A DNA stretch of 64,000 nt from M3007 sp964481485 (lineage in GTDB: Bacteria; Bacteroidota; Bacteroidia; Chitinophagales; Saprospiraceae). The position numbers were made by a program, and so were the translations under genes. Positions 11,501 to 19,646 of this stretch are shown piece by piece (the first letter of the stretch is position 1; the number at the start of each line of letters is the position of its first letter). The stretch lies in NCBI GenBank assembly GCA_964481485.1, contig CAYZVM010000003.1, positions 1 through 64,000 of the forward strand. Reading direction: 5' to 3'. The notes beneath the pieces were generated by a model. That model saw only the letters and a program-made list of their open reading frames with translations. It had not been told where the DNA came from and did no database searches.

Positions 11501-14500
11501 ACCCCAATGTCACCAACGACGGGACATATACGCTCACCGTTACCAACCCGGCCAATGGTTGTACTTCGACCGCAACGGCCGTTGTGCTGGCTGACCAAAA
11601 CGCGCCTGTTGCAGCATCAACTACAGGGACCTTAACTTGTGCGCTCACATCGCTCGTGCTGAATGGCAGTGCCGATCAGCCTGTCACTTATGCGTGGAAC
11701 GGCCCCGGCCTAAACTCTACGCAGCAAAGTCCATCTGTTAGTGCGCCGGGAAATTACACCTTGGTTGTCACGGCAGCCAATGGCTGTACCGACGCTATAA
11801 CAGTGACGGTTGATGAAGACGTTGCAGCCCCAGGTGCCACGGCCACTGGCAACACGATTGATTGCACCAATCCGCAGGTCGCCATTTCGGCGACATCCCC
11901 AATCCAAACTGTCACCTATGCATGGTCGGGGCCAAACGGCTTTACTTCAACATTGCCTGACCCAACAGTTTCGGCAAATGGCAACTATGTGGTGACTATC
12001 ACTAGCTCAGCCAACGGTTGCAGCAGCACCAGCACTGCAATTGTCCAAATAGATACCGTGACCGCTGTGTTGCAAGCATCCGCCCCAGATATACTGACTT
12101 GCGCCGCGACAACTGTGGACATTCAGGCAACAGTAACGACCTCCACTTCAGCTCTGCAAGGACTTTCATGGACGGGCCCCGGCGGTTTCACCTCTTCCAA
12201 CGAAGACCCGTCGGTAACTGACCCCGGTCTTTACACGCTCACTGCAACGTTGGTCAATGGTTGTACCTCACAGGTTCAAACTGATGTCAATCAAGATATT
12301 GCATCACCAAATGTTTCAGCACAGGGTGGTACTTTGACCTGTGCAGTTACGGCTATTGATTTGGATGGTATCTCTGCAACACCAGGCGCGACATTTGCTT
12401 GGACGGGCCCCGGCGGATTTGTTTCCGCAGTCGAAGACCCGTCAGTGGGCATGGATGGCATTTACACCCTGACGGTGACTGGCTTGAACGGTTGCACTTC
12501 TACGACAACTACCACAGTCGAACTTGATGTCGCACCTCCGGGAGCGGCAGCGGTTTCTGCCAATGATTTGGACTGTGACGATTTGACCGCAGAACTGACT
12601 GGCTCTTCAACCACTGACGGTGTCACATTCGAATGGGCGGGGCCAAATTTCTCCGCAACAACTGCTGTGGCAACTATTTCCAACCCCGGCACTTACACAG
12701 TGACGACCACTGGCCCCAATGGCTGCACTTCTACTGCTGATGTGATTGTGACACAAGATATTACGCCGCCCGATGCCTCCGCTTTGGGCGACACAACTGA
12801 CTGTATCTCAGGCCAAGCTACTTTGACAGGAAACTCGTCCACGCCGGGTGTTTCTTGGCTTTGGAACGGCCCCAATAACTTCAGCTCGCCACAGCAAAAC
12901 CCAATCACGACACTGCCGGGCAATTACACGCTCACAGTGACTGGATTGAATGGTTGCACTTCGACGGCCTCCACCGTTGTGGCTGAAAATACCGATTCGC
13001 CCGTCGTGTCTCTCGCGGGTGGCGGCACACTTACCTGCGCTGTGACAACTATCACCATCACCAGCACGATTTCGACACCCGGCGCGACAGGCGTGTGGAC
13101 AGGCCCCGGCGGCTTCACCTCGGATCAAAGTGACATCACGATTTCTAACCCGGGCGATTATATTTACACAGTGACCGCTCTCAACGGGTGCATTTCTGCG
13201 CCATCTTCTACTGTGCCGCAGGATATCGAAGCCCCAGAAGCCGTAACGGCTGTCGGCGGATTGCTCAACTGCAACTTCCCGACTATTTCCCTGCAAGGTA
13301 GTTCGTCCACTCCGGGTGTCACATACACTTGGACAGGGCCGGGTGGATTCACGTCTCCGCAACAGAACCCACCCGTCACCAACCCTGGCGATTATACGCT
13401 GGTTGTCACCAACCCGGTAAATGGCTGTACGACTACTGCGGTTACAGCAGTGACACAAGACCCGACGGTGCCTGATGTCACGGTGCAGGCAGACTCTCTG
13501 ACTTGTTCTACACAAACCATTACGCTTCAAGCAACCACAACCACGCCGGATGTTTCATTCTCATGGTCAGGCCCCAATGGTTTTACTTCCACAGAAGAAG
13601 ACCCGACAACCACCGTGCCCGGTAATTACACAGTAGTTGCTACTGCGTTGAGCGGTTGTACCTCATCGTTCTCTTACAATGTGCTGCAAAACATTACTCA
13701 ACCTGGCGCTATCGCGCAAGGTGTTACGTTGACCTGCACATCTCCTACAGGAACGCTCACAGGTGGTTCGCCCACTGCGGGTGTCAGTTATTCATGGACA
13801 GGGCCGGGCGGCTTTACGTCCAACCAACAAAACCCGACCGTTTCCAATTCGGGTACTTACATCTTGGTCACTACTTCGTCAAATGGCTGTACCTCTTCCA
13901 TTTCGGTAGAAGTTGCACCTGACAACAGCATACCACAGGTCAGCATGACCACAGGCACGATCACTTGCCTTGTGACCAGCGTGCAGCTGACCGCTGTTTC
14001 TATCAACGATCCCGATGTGACGTGGCAATGGTCGGGGCCGGGCAATTTCAATTCGACCGAGCAAAACCCAACTGCCACATTGCCGGGCAACTACACCGTG
14101 GTCGCCACCGCCCAAAATGGTTGCTCCGGCCAAACTGCTGGCACCCTTGGAGCAGATACGAATGGCCCGAACGTAGCCACAGGTACACCCGACGAACTGA
14201 ACTGTACCACAACACAAGTTGCGCTGATAGCGACTGTGCAGACTCCGGGCAACTATCTCTATTCGTGGAGTACGCAGAATGGCAATATCCTTTCTGGCAC
14301 AAACTCACCCAACCCACAAGTAAGTCAGGCGGGGATATATGTGGTAGAAGTGACCAACACGCAAAACGGTTGCACCACCGTAGAAAATGTAGAAGTATTA
14401 GTGGATCCGGCTACACCGACAGGGGTGGCGCTGAATGAGCGTGACATCACCTGTTTTGGTGAGACAAATGGCGCTGCTACCATTGATTCTGTACAAGGCG

Positions 14501-15198
14501 GCACACCACCGTATGTCTATTCGATTGACAATCTTCCGTTTACCTCAGGCAATCTGTTCACCTCGCTGCCACCGGGTGTACACTCGTTGGTAGTCCAAGA
14601 TGCCAATGGCTGCGAGTTTGAAACAACTTTCAACCTGACAGAGCCGGAAGAACTGCTCGTCGAACTCGGCCCAGATACTACTGTGTACCTCGGCCAAAGC
14701 ATCTCACTTTCGCTCAACAACATCGTGAACTATCCTGACCGCGTGGAACGGCTCGTCGTGACACCCGAGGGCTTGCTCGATTCCGTATTCTGCGACGACT
14801 GCGAAATCACGCCACTTTACTCGTTCCGCTACCGCGCTACGGTAATTGATTCCAATGGCTGTAAAGCAGCAGACGACCGTTTGGTGATTGTGGATAAAAC
14901 ACGCAACGTGTATATCCCCAACATTTTCAAACCAGATGCGCCCAACGAGAACTCCTTGTTCATGATATTTGGCGACGAAAGGCAGGTGGTGAACATCAAA
15001 ACGTTCCAAGTGTACGACCGTTGGGGAGCATTGGTACATGAATACTATGATTTCAAACCCAATGACATCTCGTCTGGATGGGACGGTTCAGTAAGAGGCG
15101 ATAAAGCAACCCCTGCGGTATTTGTGTACTATGCTGAAATTGAGTTTATTGACGGCGAAACGGTACTCTACAAAGGAGACGTGATGCTGTACAGATAA
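8596..15198 (+). CDS. Giant T9SS type B cargo protein with about 20 Ig-like/PKD-like repeats
   Basis: 2200 residues from the ATG at 8596 (an ATG at 8617, starting MVKKLLTLSLLLLSSQ, is equally possible; a TTG at 8545 is rejected because it would bury the signal peptide). After the signal peptide (LLMAQ) comes a beta-rich region of about 130 residues (QWLGFIAGAAGATF, LTPGANYFLLIDGYAGDQC), then linkers. From residue 384 to 1930 about 20 tandem repeats of 70-80 residues follow, each with an early Cys (GGTLTC), W.GP.GF.S, P....PG.YT(L/V)TVT and N.GC. A SprB-like repeat (DITCFGETNGAATI) starts at 1946. The CHU_C type B sorting domain occupies 2102-2200 (VYIPNIFKPD, YDRWGALVHE, GDVMLYR). It is an elongated, disulphide-stapled surface fibre, probably adhesive. 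Its end resembles its upstream neighbour, which suggests a duplicated export module. Confidence 0.88.
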   Translation: MFKNYRFMVKKLLTLSLLLLSSQLLMAQIPDPCPSNDEPASDFCESTCIYCNFNGYMGSSGGYSGQTPPGGFCGTIENEQWLGFIAGAAGATFTATPSNCQDGNGVQIALYAACSDPYIACNIGSPGGGNNPVSITAALTPGANYFLLIDGYAGDQCDFSITVTPPSAAQAPTVGPIGAIQAPLKICPGGTTTVSVAPVTGAGTYIWTATGGALIDGVPSYNEVIAPGGSTVQITAPTGAPLPPNITVCVEAVNSCDQDNPQVCRTIQIVPIPPTTLAPVVICNEEAPYELPWGNFANSSGLYSFNYPSYQGCDSTVRQQVTVKAPLFTTLPQQVICEGSCITICDEEYCDGGNFFKVCESFQGCDSTVNFTILKLTPVAEIIGGGNLSCVTNSVVLTSAASPGLKIWRLLPSGLVVGNGNTYTVTQPGTYSLTTTVSAGGNICTATATITVTGDVTPPTISATGGVLGCASTSVALGTTTNATNPTYVWSGPGGFTSTSANPTVTQPGTYTVTVTSQSNGCTSSATATVTGNTTPPSPTASGGTLTCSTTSINLNATPGTGVTYSWGGPGGFSSTAQSPTATAAGSYIVTVTNNSNGCTATATATVILNNTPPTPAATVSGPITCPTPSVNLNATPGTGVTYSWTGPGGFTSTSQNPTANTAGAYTVTVMNNSNGCTAAATVNVTGNTNAPNATANGGLVTCGTQTTVLTGGSPTSGVTYAWTGPNGFTSTQQNPSATAVGTYTLTVTNPVNSCTSTATATVNGDFAAPNASATGGIITCASSSTTISGASTTPGATFAWAGPGGFTSGSQSPTVSSTGVYTLTVTNPTNGCTSTATATVDPDSNVPNATAAGGTINCTNTSISLNGGSTTPGVILSWTGPNGFTSNLEDPVVAQSGTYTLTVLDPSNGCDAEATAVVNLDNAPPNAAASGGTLTCSAPSFQLSGNSSTSGVTWAWVGPNGFTSAQQNPNVTNDGTYTLTVTNPANGCTSTATAVVLADQNAPVAASTTGTLTCALTSLVLNGSADQPVTYAWNGPGLNSTQQSPSVSAPGNYTLVVTAANGCTDAITVTVDEDVAAPGATATGNTIDCTNPQVAISATSPIQTVTYAWSGPNGFTSTLPDPTVSANGNYVVTITSSANGCSSTSTAIVQIDTVTAVLQASAPDILTCAATTVDIQATVTTSTSALQGLSWTGPGGFTSSNEDPSVTDPGLYTLTATLVNGCTSQVQTDVNQDIASPNVSAQGGTLTCAVTAIDLDGISATPGATFAWTGPGGFVSAVEDPSVGMDGIYTLTVTGLNGCTSTTTTTVELDVAPPGAAAVSANDLDCDDLTAELTGSSTTDGVTFEWAGPNFSATTAVATISNPGTYTVTTTGPNGCTSTADVIVTQDITPPDASALGDTTDCISGQATLTGNSSTPGVSWLWNGPNNFSSPQQNPITTLPGNYTLTVTGLNGCTSTASTVVAENTDSPVVSLAGGGTLTCAVTTITITSTISTPGATGVWTGPGGFTSDQSDITISNPGDYIYTVTALNGCISAPSSTVPQDIEAPEAVTAVGGLLNCNFPTISLQGSSSTPGVTYTWTGPGGFTSPQQNPPVTNPGDYTLVVTNPVNGCTTTAVTAVTQDPTVPDVTVQADSLTCSTQTITLQATTTTPDVSFSWSGPNGFTSTEEDPTTTVPGNYTVVATALSGCTSSFSYNVLQNITQPGAIAQGVTLTCTSPTGTLTGGSPTAGVSYSWTGPGGFTSNQQNPTVSNSGTYILVTTSSNGCTSSISVEVAPDNSIPQVSMTTGTITCLVTSVQLTAVSINDPDVTWQWSGPGNFNSTEQNPTATLPGNYTVVATAQNGCSGQTAGTLGADTNGPNVATGTPDELNCTTTQVALIATVQTPGNYLYSWSTQNGNILSGTNSPNPQVSQAGIYVVEVTNTQNGCTTVENVEVLVDPATPTGVALNERDITCFGETNGAATIDSVQGGTPPYVYSIDNLPFTSGNLFTSLPPGVHSLVVQDANGCEFETTFNLTEPEELLVELGPDTTVYLGQSISLSLNNIVNYPDRVERLVVTPEGLLDSVFCDDCEITPLYSFRYRATVIDSNGCKAADDRLVIVDKTRNVYIPNIFKPDAPNENSLFMIFGDERQVVNIKTFQVYDRWGALVHEYYDFKPNDISSGWDGSVRGDKATPAVFVYYAEIEFIDGETVLYKGDVMLYR

Positions 15199-15229
15199 AC
15201 TTCCTGGCAATAATATTTTGACTTTTGAG

Positions 15230-15265
15230 CGGGTCATTCCGGGTTTCGGGATGACCCGTTTTTAT
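15230..15265 (+). terminator. Rho-independent-like terminator after the giant adhesin
   Basis: An 11-bp stem (15230-15240 with 15248-15258, one G-T pair), a 7-base loop and a T-rich tract lie 32 bases after the stop codon. Confidence 0.75.
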
Positions 15266-15285
15266 TTGTTAAATCTCTCCTTTGA

Positions 15286-15606
15286 GCTTGGCTGTTTAGG
15301 ACCCCTTGCCTGTTCCGGCTCGGCTCAAAAAGCGATGCGGGTGGCCAAGCGGTGCTGCTCATCTACCCGAACCCGGCGGGCGAGACGGCGACTTTGGCGG
15401 GCAATTTTGAAGGCAAAACGCCTGCTCTTCTGGAAGTTTACGACGTGGCGGGGAGGCTGGCTCGCTCACTGGCACTGGCTCCGGGCGGGAGCGGCGAGCA
15501 GGTGTGGCAGTTGTCGTTGGAGGGGCTGACGGCGGGTCAGTACGCGGTGCTGCTGCGCGGAGCGGACGGGCAGGTCGTTGGGGCGGGGAAGCTGGCGAAA
15601 AGGTGA
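15286..15606 (+). pseudogene. Orphan T9SS type A sorting-domain fragment
   Basis: The frame between the stop at 15283 and the stop at 15604 encodes a typical type A T9SS C-terminal domain: LLIYPNPAGETATL, LLEVYDVAGRLARSL, GLTAGQYAVLLRGADG. No signal peptide, ATG or passenger domain precedes it; the only start is a GTG at 15352 that would leave an 84-residue bare sorting domain. A strong terminator lies just upstream. The best reading is the 3' remnant of a lost secreted-protein gene, or a spare sorting cassette left after recombination. It has higher GC than the adhesin genes beside it. Confidence 0.65.
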
Positions 15607-15626
15607 TTTTGCAAAGCCAGTAGTGT

Positions 15627-17990
15627 TTACCGCGCGTACGCCTCCAACCATTTACACTCCTTCACTACCAGCCCATAAAATGTTGTTTTTGAATACCTTG
15701 TCATCAACAGGTTATAGTAGGTCATGTATTTGTCGGGCAAAACAGGGATGAGCTGGCTGCCCGGGCGGTAGCGACAGTTGGGGTCGCAGAACCACTGTTT
15801 TTGTTGGCAACGGGCAGCCATGAACGCGGCGCGGGCGGCGAGTTCGGGGTTTTTGGAGGCTTTCAAAGCGCGCTCGAAATAAGAGAGGGCAAGGCTCACA
15901 TCAATGTTTTCGCGGTTGCCATCGGGTGAGTTGCGCATGGGGAACACAGGTCCTTGCGCCAGCCGGAGCTGGTTGTAGCCGTCGCGGTAAAAATCCATCA
16001 CCTCCCATTCATAGCCGAAGTACGACATATTGTAATAGCCCAGCCCGAGGAGGTAATAATACCACGCGGCGGTGGGGTCGTCCACAGCCGCGCCGGCTTT
16101 TGCCCTGAACTCAAAATCGAGGATGCGCTCGGCGATTTGGCGGCGGTTCAGAAAGATGCTGTCGGCTACTGGCCGGTGGATTTTTTCGCCGACTTTTTCG
16201 CGAAAGGGGCTGAACTTCGCCAACCGGATATCCTCGGTGGGCACGATGTTGCGCAGGGTCGCCAGCGCGGCTTCTGGCTGGCCGACGCTGAGCAAATAGG
16301 CGCCTTTTACTTCCAACAATTGCGCCTTGATGCGATTGGGGTTGGTGTCAATCATCATCGTCCGTTCGAGCAGGATGGGGTCGTTCGAGTTGGCGAGTTT
16401 TAGCAAATCGTCGAGCACAGCGAGATTTGGATTGTAGCCCAAAGCGGCGGGCGGATAGGCGGTGAGAATCGCCCGGCCCGGGTGGTTTGTGGCAGCATAA
16501 CCTGCTGACAGCCAATCTTGTAAAAACGGCTCGAAGTTTGGGTTTTGCTTAAAAACGTTGAGGCTCCTGACCTTGTAGGCCATGCTGTCAGAAATGCCGG
16601 AAGGCATGGTGTCGAGGTTCATCACATCGAGCAGACATTCCCAGATTTCAAGTTGGCGGCTGAGTTTTTTGTCCAACTCTTCCTTGCGGCTGAGTTTTTT
16701 TTCCAACCGTTTCCAAGTGCTTCCTGCGGCGTAGCGGTCGCCCGCCAAGAGTTCGAGATAGCCTTCTATGGCTTGCCAAAATTTGGGTTCTGGCACCCGT
16801 TTTTCGCGCAGCACCTGACGGACGAATTGTTGCAAATCAAGCAGATGTTTTGCGGCGTTGTCGCGTTTGAGGTCGGTTTTGGCAAGGCCGTATTTTTTGT
16901 CAGTGACGGAGGTGCGCAAGAAGATTTTTTCCAACTCCTGCACGTCGCTTATCAGCAGCAATTCAAGTTGAGCGTTCGCAGGGTCGAGGCTGTAGATTTG
17001 GCGTATATCCTCCACGGCTCTTGTGTGCGAGCCACTCGCACGGAGCACATAGAGCGTGGCTTTTTCGGCATCGCTGCCACAGAGGCGCAGCGTCTGCTCC
17101 CAATCTTTGTCGTTGCGAATGAGAAAACTGCGGTACGCCTGCACCCGTTTCGACGGGCAATGGCGAAACAACAGCGAATACCGGTAGGCCGCCTCTGGGT
17201 ACTTGCCCATTTTTTGGTAAGCGCCCGCCAAATGCCCCACCGTCCAGTAAAAAACGATGCTCGGTTTTTTCAAATCTACTTTGGGAATCAAGTAGTTGTA
17301 TAGGTCAATGGTGTATCCCCAATTGCGGGCATAGTGCGCCATTCGCACAATTTGGTAGGCATAGCGCAGCCGCACAAAATGCGATTCGGTCTGCGCAAAA
17401 CGTCCCAATCCCTCGTTTATCAGTTCGTACATGGCCTCCGTATCGCGCTCCGGCAGCGTCCAGCCGTCGCCCTGCGCTATGACATAAGGCTCGCATTTTT
17501 TTGCGTACATGAGGTAGTCAATCACCTCCACACAGCCGTTGAAGGCGAGCATTTCGGCGAAGGTGTTGCCGCCAAGCAAATAGGGTAGGGGCGTTTTTTT
17601 AGTTTTGTCCAAAGTCGCATCCCGCAGGCGCACGAGTTCGTCGAAATTGGACTTATACACCACATATTCCACGTCGGCGGGTTCGGGTTGCCCACAAAAT
17701 CGCTCTATCCACTCTTTTATATTTTCCTCGCGCTGGATGTCTTTCCCAAAATAATACTGCTCGTAGTAGTCGTCCCAGCGGAGCAAAAACGGCGCGTAGG
17801 CCGCGTTTTTATTGATGATATCCGGGTACAAAAAGGTGTAACCGAAAAAAGGTTGGGAGCCGGGGACACACCGCTGCGCTTCGGCATCGGGTGCCGTTGG
17901 CTGCTCATCCGGGGAAAATGAGGAGAAAATGAAGAGCGCAGCAAGGCCTTGAATAAGCCATTTGCCCCATTTTGATTTTATTGAAAACAT
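15627..17990 (-). CDS. Large exported protein of unknown function, TPR-like helical repeats
   Basis: 787 residues from ATG 17990 (an in-frame ATG at 18002 would overlap the upstream gene by 25 bases). The N-terminus is a signal sequence (WLIQGLAALFIFSSF). The rest is largely helical with TPR-like stretches, for example HLAGAYQKMGKYPEAAYRY and SVGQPEAALATLR, and near the C-terminus ALSYFERALKASKNPELAARAAFMAARCQ. A conserved-looking C-terminal CDPNCRYRPGSQ is followed by YMTYYNLL. No catalytic motif was recognised. The start overlaps the end of the preceding lipoprotein gene, which implies translational coupling and a shared function in the envelope or periplasm. The pair looks like a conserved Bacteroidota unknown, but I cannot name the family. 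Confidence 0.75.
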   Translation of the reverse strand: MFSIKSKWGKWLIQGLAALFIFSSFSPDEQPTAPDAEAQRCVPGSQPFFGYTFLYPDIINKNAAYAPFLLRWDDYYEQYYFGKDIQREENIKEWIERFCGQPEPADVEYVVYKSNFDELVRLRDATLDKTKKTPLPYLLGGNTFAEMLAFNGCVEVIDYLMYAKKCEPYVIAQGDGWTLPERDTEAMYELINEGLGRFAQTESHFVRLRYAYQIVRMAHYARNWGYTIDLYNYLIPKVDLKKPSIVFYWTVGHLAGAYQKMGKYPEAAYRYSLLFRHCPSKRVQAYRSFLIRNDKDWEQTLRLCGSDAEKATLYVLRASGSHTRAVEDIRQIYSLDPANAQLELLLISDVQELEKIFLRTSVTDKKYGLAKTDLKRDNAAKHLLDLQQFVRQVLREKRVPEPKFWQAIEGYLELLAGDRYAAGSTWKRLEKKLSRKEELDKKLSRQLEIWECLLDVMNLDTMPSGISDSMAYKVRSLNVFKQNPNFEPFLQDWLSAGYAATNHPGRAILTAYPPAALGYNPNLAVLDDLLKLANSNDPILLERTMMIDTNPNRIKAQLLEVKGAYLLSVGQPEAALATLRNIVPTEDIRLAKFSPFREKVGEKIHRPVADSIFLNRRQIAERILDFEFRAKAGAAVDDPTAAWYYYLLGLGYYNMSYFGYEWEVMDFYRDGYNQLRLAQGPVFPMRNSPDGNRENIDVSLALSYFERALKASKNPELAARAAFMAARCQQKQWFCDPNCRYRPGSQLIPVLPDKYMTYYNLLMTRYSKTTFYGLVVKECKWLEAYAR

Positions 17991-19027
17991 ATCATTCGGC
18001 ATACAGAATCAAGCAGTTGTACCGGGTAACGATGTGTGGCCAAAGTGTCCAAATGAAAAAAAACCACCGTCGCGTCGTTCGCCAAATCGGCTTGGGCGGC
18101 CAACTGGGCGGCTTCTCGCAACAACTCCGGCGAAATAGTTTCCATCCGCAGCAGGTCGCCCGGGCGAAGATAGTGACCGGAAATAAAAGTACCTTTTTGA
18201 ATAACAAAAGCGCTCGGCTGAATTTGGCTTTTCTGAAATCGCGCGGTATCAACCAATTCGTTTTCAGGCATTTCGGAGATGATTTTCCACAATTCGCCGT
18301 CCCGATAAACCAATGCCCAAGAAAAAACTGGCAGCGCCAAATCAAGTGGCAAGGGATAGTTTTTTGGCGCGCCGATGATATATTTTTCAGCATCCGCAGT
18401 TTGAAATATGGAGTTGCTGGTCTCCGAATTTTCAATGTCGCCGGTGTTGTAAAACATGAGCATCCCGCGCTCTACGGGCGGCACGCCCGTTTTGTCGGGA
18501 AATTTGTACTGGTGCAGCCGGATGGTGGCACTGAGGCGGGTCTGCTTCGGGAGGTACTTTTTTATCTTTTTCAAAAACAGAAAAAACGCATCGCGGGTGG
18601 AGGGCGTCCAGTCGCAGTCAAACTGGACTTCGCGCCCCTCCAATCTCAGTCCCACCGCCACCTTCCCCGCCAGCCATTCTATTTTTTCTTCGGAAATGTT
18701 TTTAAAAACCTCGTTCGTGATGAAAACCGTCGGTACGATTTCAAATTTAGACAGCCCAGTTGTGTCGGCGATTTCTAGCAGGGAATATGGTTGGATTTCG
18801 ACCGACAATGCATCGCGCCCCACGTCCAACACTTTGACGTAGAGTTTTTTACAGCCCAACGAATCGAGGTAACTGCGCTCAGCGGGAAAAAGGGCGAGCG
18901 TCGTTTGCCAGTGATAAAAAGCCGGCGTGATGGTTCGTTGGGAGGAGGAGGTGCAGGCTGCTGCCCCAATGCCGGCTAGCCCAATTATTATCCAGAAATC
19001 GAGCAGGTGTTTGCGAGTACATTTCAT
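17978..19027 (-). CDS. Lipoprotein of unknown function, possibly TIM-barrel (DUF3142-like)
   Basis: 349 residues from ATG 19027 (MKCTRKHLLDFW); an upstream TTG at 19036 is less likely. The signal ends in a lipobox-like LAGIGAAAC, so it is probably a lipoprotein. The middle (VQFDCDWTPSTRDAFFLFLK, then TRLSATIRLHQ and MLMFYNTGD) resembles the strand-helix pattern and the D-x-D motif after a strand of TIM-barrel families such as DUF3142. That assignment is from memory of the pattern and is weak. It starts 5 bases after the NlpC/P60 gene and overlaps the next gene by 13 bases, so the three are probably one transcript. Confidence 0.72.
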   Translation of the reverse strand: MKCTRKHLLDFWIIIGLAGIGAAACTSSSQRTITPAFYHWQTTLALFPAERSYLDSLGCKKLYVKVLDVGRDALSVEIQPYSLLEIADTTGLSKFEIVPTVFITNEVFKNISEEKIEWLAGKVAVGLRLEGREVQFDCDWTPSTRDAFFLFLKKIKKYLPKQTRLSATIRLHQYKFPDKTGVPPVERGMLMFYNTGDIENSETSNSIFQTADAEKYIIGAPKNYPLPLDLALPVFSWALVYRDGELWKIISEMPENELVDTARFQKSQIQPSAFVIQKGTFISGHYLRPGDLLRMETISPELLREAAQLAAQADLANDATVVFFHLDTLATHRYPVQLLDSVCRMICFQ

Positions 19028-19032
19028 CGCGC

Positions 19033-19572
19033 TCAATATTTCTCCGACACCACATCGCGCACAGAATCAATGTATTGCTTCCAATATGTGCTGCTTAAAA
19101 TATCTTCTTCAATGACCCCGCGCGAAGTTGTGCTGTGGATGACGACCAAACTTTTGCCGTTGTTGGATTTTACGAGCGATACGTGGAAAATGGGCTCGCT
19201 GCTGCTGCGCCGGAAGAAAACTAAATCGCCGGGCTTGGCATCGCGGATGCTCCTGCTTTTGCCTTGCTTCACTTGTTCGCGGGCGGCGGGCGAAAGTGCG
19301 ATGTCGAAATTGTCCATGACGTAACTGGTGAAGCCGGAACAGTCGAAACCCGTCTCTGGCTTTTTGCCTGCAGGGGTGTATTTCGAGCCTTTGTATTTGG
19401 CGGCGTAGGACACGATGTTTTTGCGGAAAGAAGTCTCGCGGGTGGTGGTGGGCGTGGGTTTTTTGGTGGTTTCTGCTTTGGTGAAAAGTTTGCAATGATT
19501 GGCGGTGATGGCGAGGCAAAAGATTATCAACCAGTGGGTTGCAGACTGAAGTTTGAAGTTGGAGATATTCAT
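19033..19572 (-). CDS. NlpC/P60 family cell-wall peptidase (C40)
   Basis: 179 residues with an N-terminal signal or anchor segment (THWLIIFCLAITANHC, possible lipobox) and a Thr/Lys-rich linker. A C-terminal NlpC/P60 domain follows. The catalytic Cys is in GFDCSGFTSYV, the His in IFHVSLV, and a further polar position in VVIHSTTSRGV. The family cleaves D-Glu-diaminopimelate bonds in peptidoglycan stem peptides, so the likely role is wall remodelling outside the inner membrane. It is the first gene of a leftward group with two unknown exported proteins, which may be its partners. Confidence 0.88.
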   Translation of the reverse strand: MNISNFKLQSATHWLIIFCLAITANHCKLFTKAETTKKPTPTTTRETSFRKNIVSYAAKYKGSKYTPAGKKPETGFDCSGFTSYVMDNFDIALSPAAREQVKQGKSRSIRDAKPGDLVFFRRSSSEPIFHVSLVKSNNGKSLVVIHSTTSRGVIEEDILSSTYWKQYIDSVRDVVSEKY

Positions 19573-19585
19573 GCGAAAGTGTTTT

Positions 19586-19628
19586 ATTTAAAAAACGAAG
19601 GGTGAAACGCATGACGCCTCACCCTTCG
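19586..19628 (-). terminator. Rho-independent terminator of eno
   Basis: A perfect 10-bp stem (19619-19628 with 19596-19605), a 13-base loop and, on the minus strand, a T-run at 19595-19591. It is located 19 bases after the enolase stop codon. Confidence 0.8.
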
Positions 19629-19646
19629 ACCACTTTAATATTTATT

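Noticed and set aside
15218..15529. Arg-rich open frame of 103 codons
   Set aside because: It is out of frame with the clear T9SS sorting-domain fragment and has an implausible Arg/Trp-rich composition.
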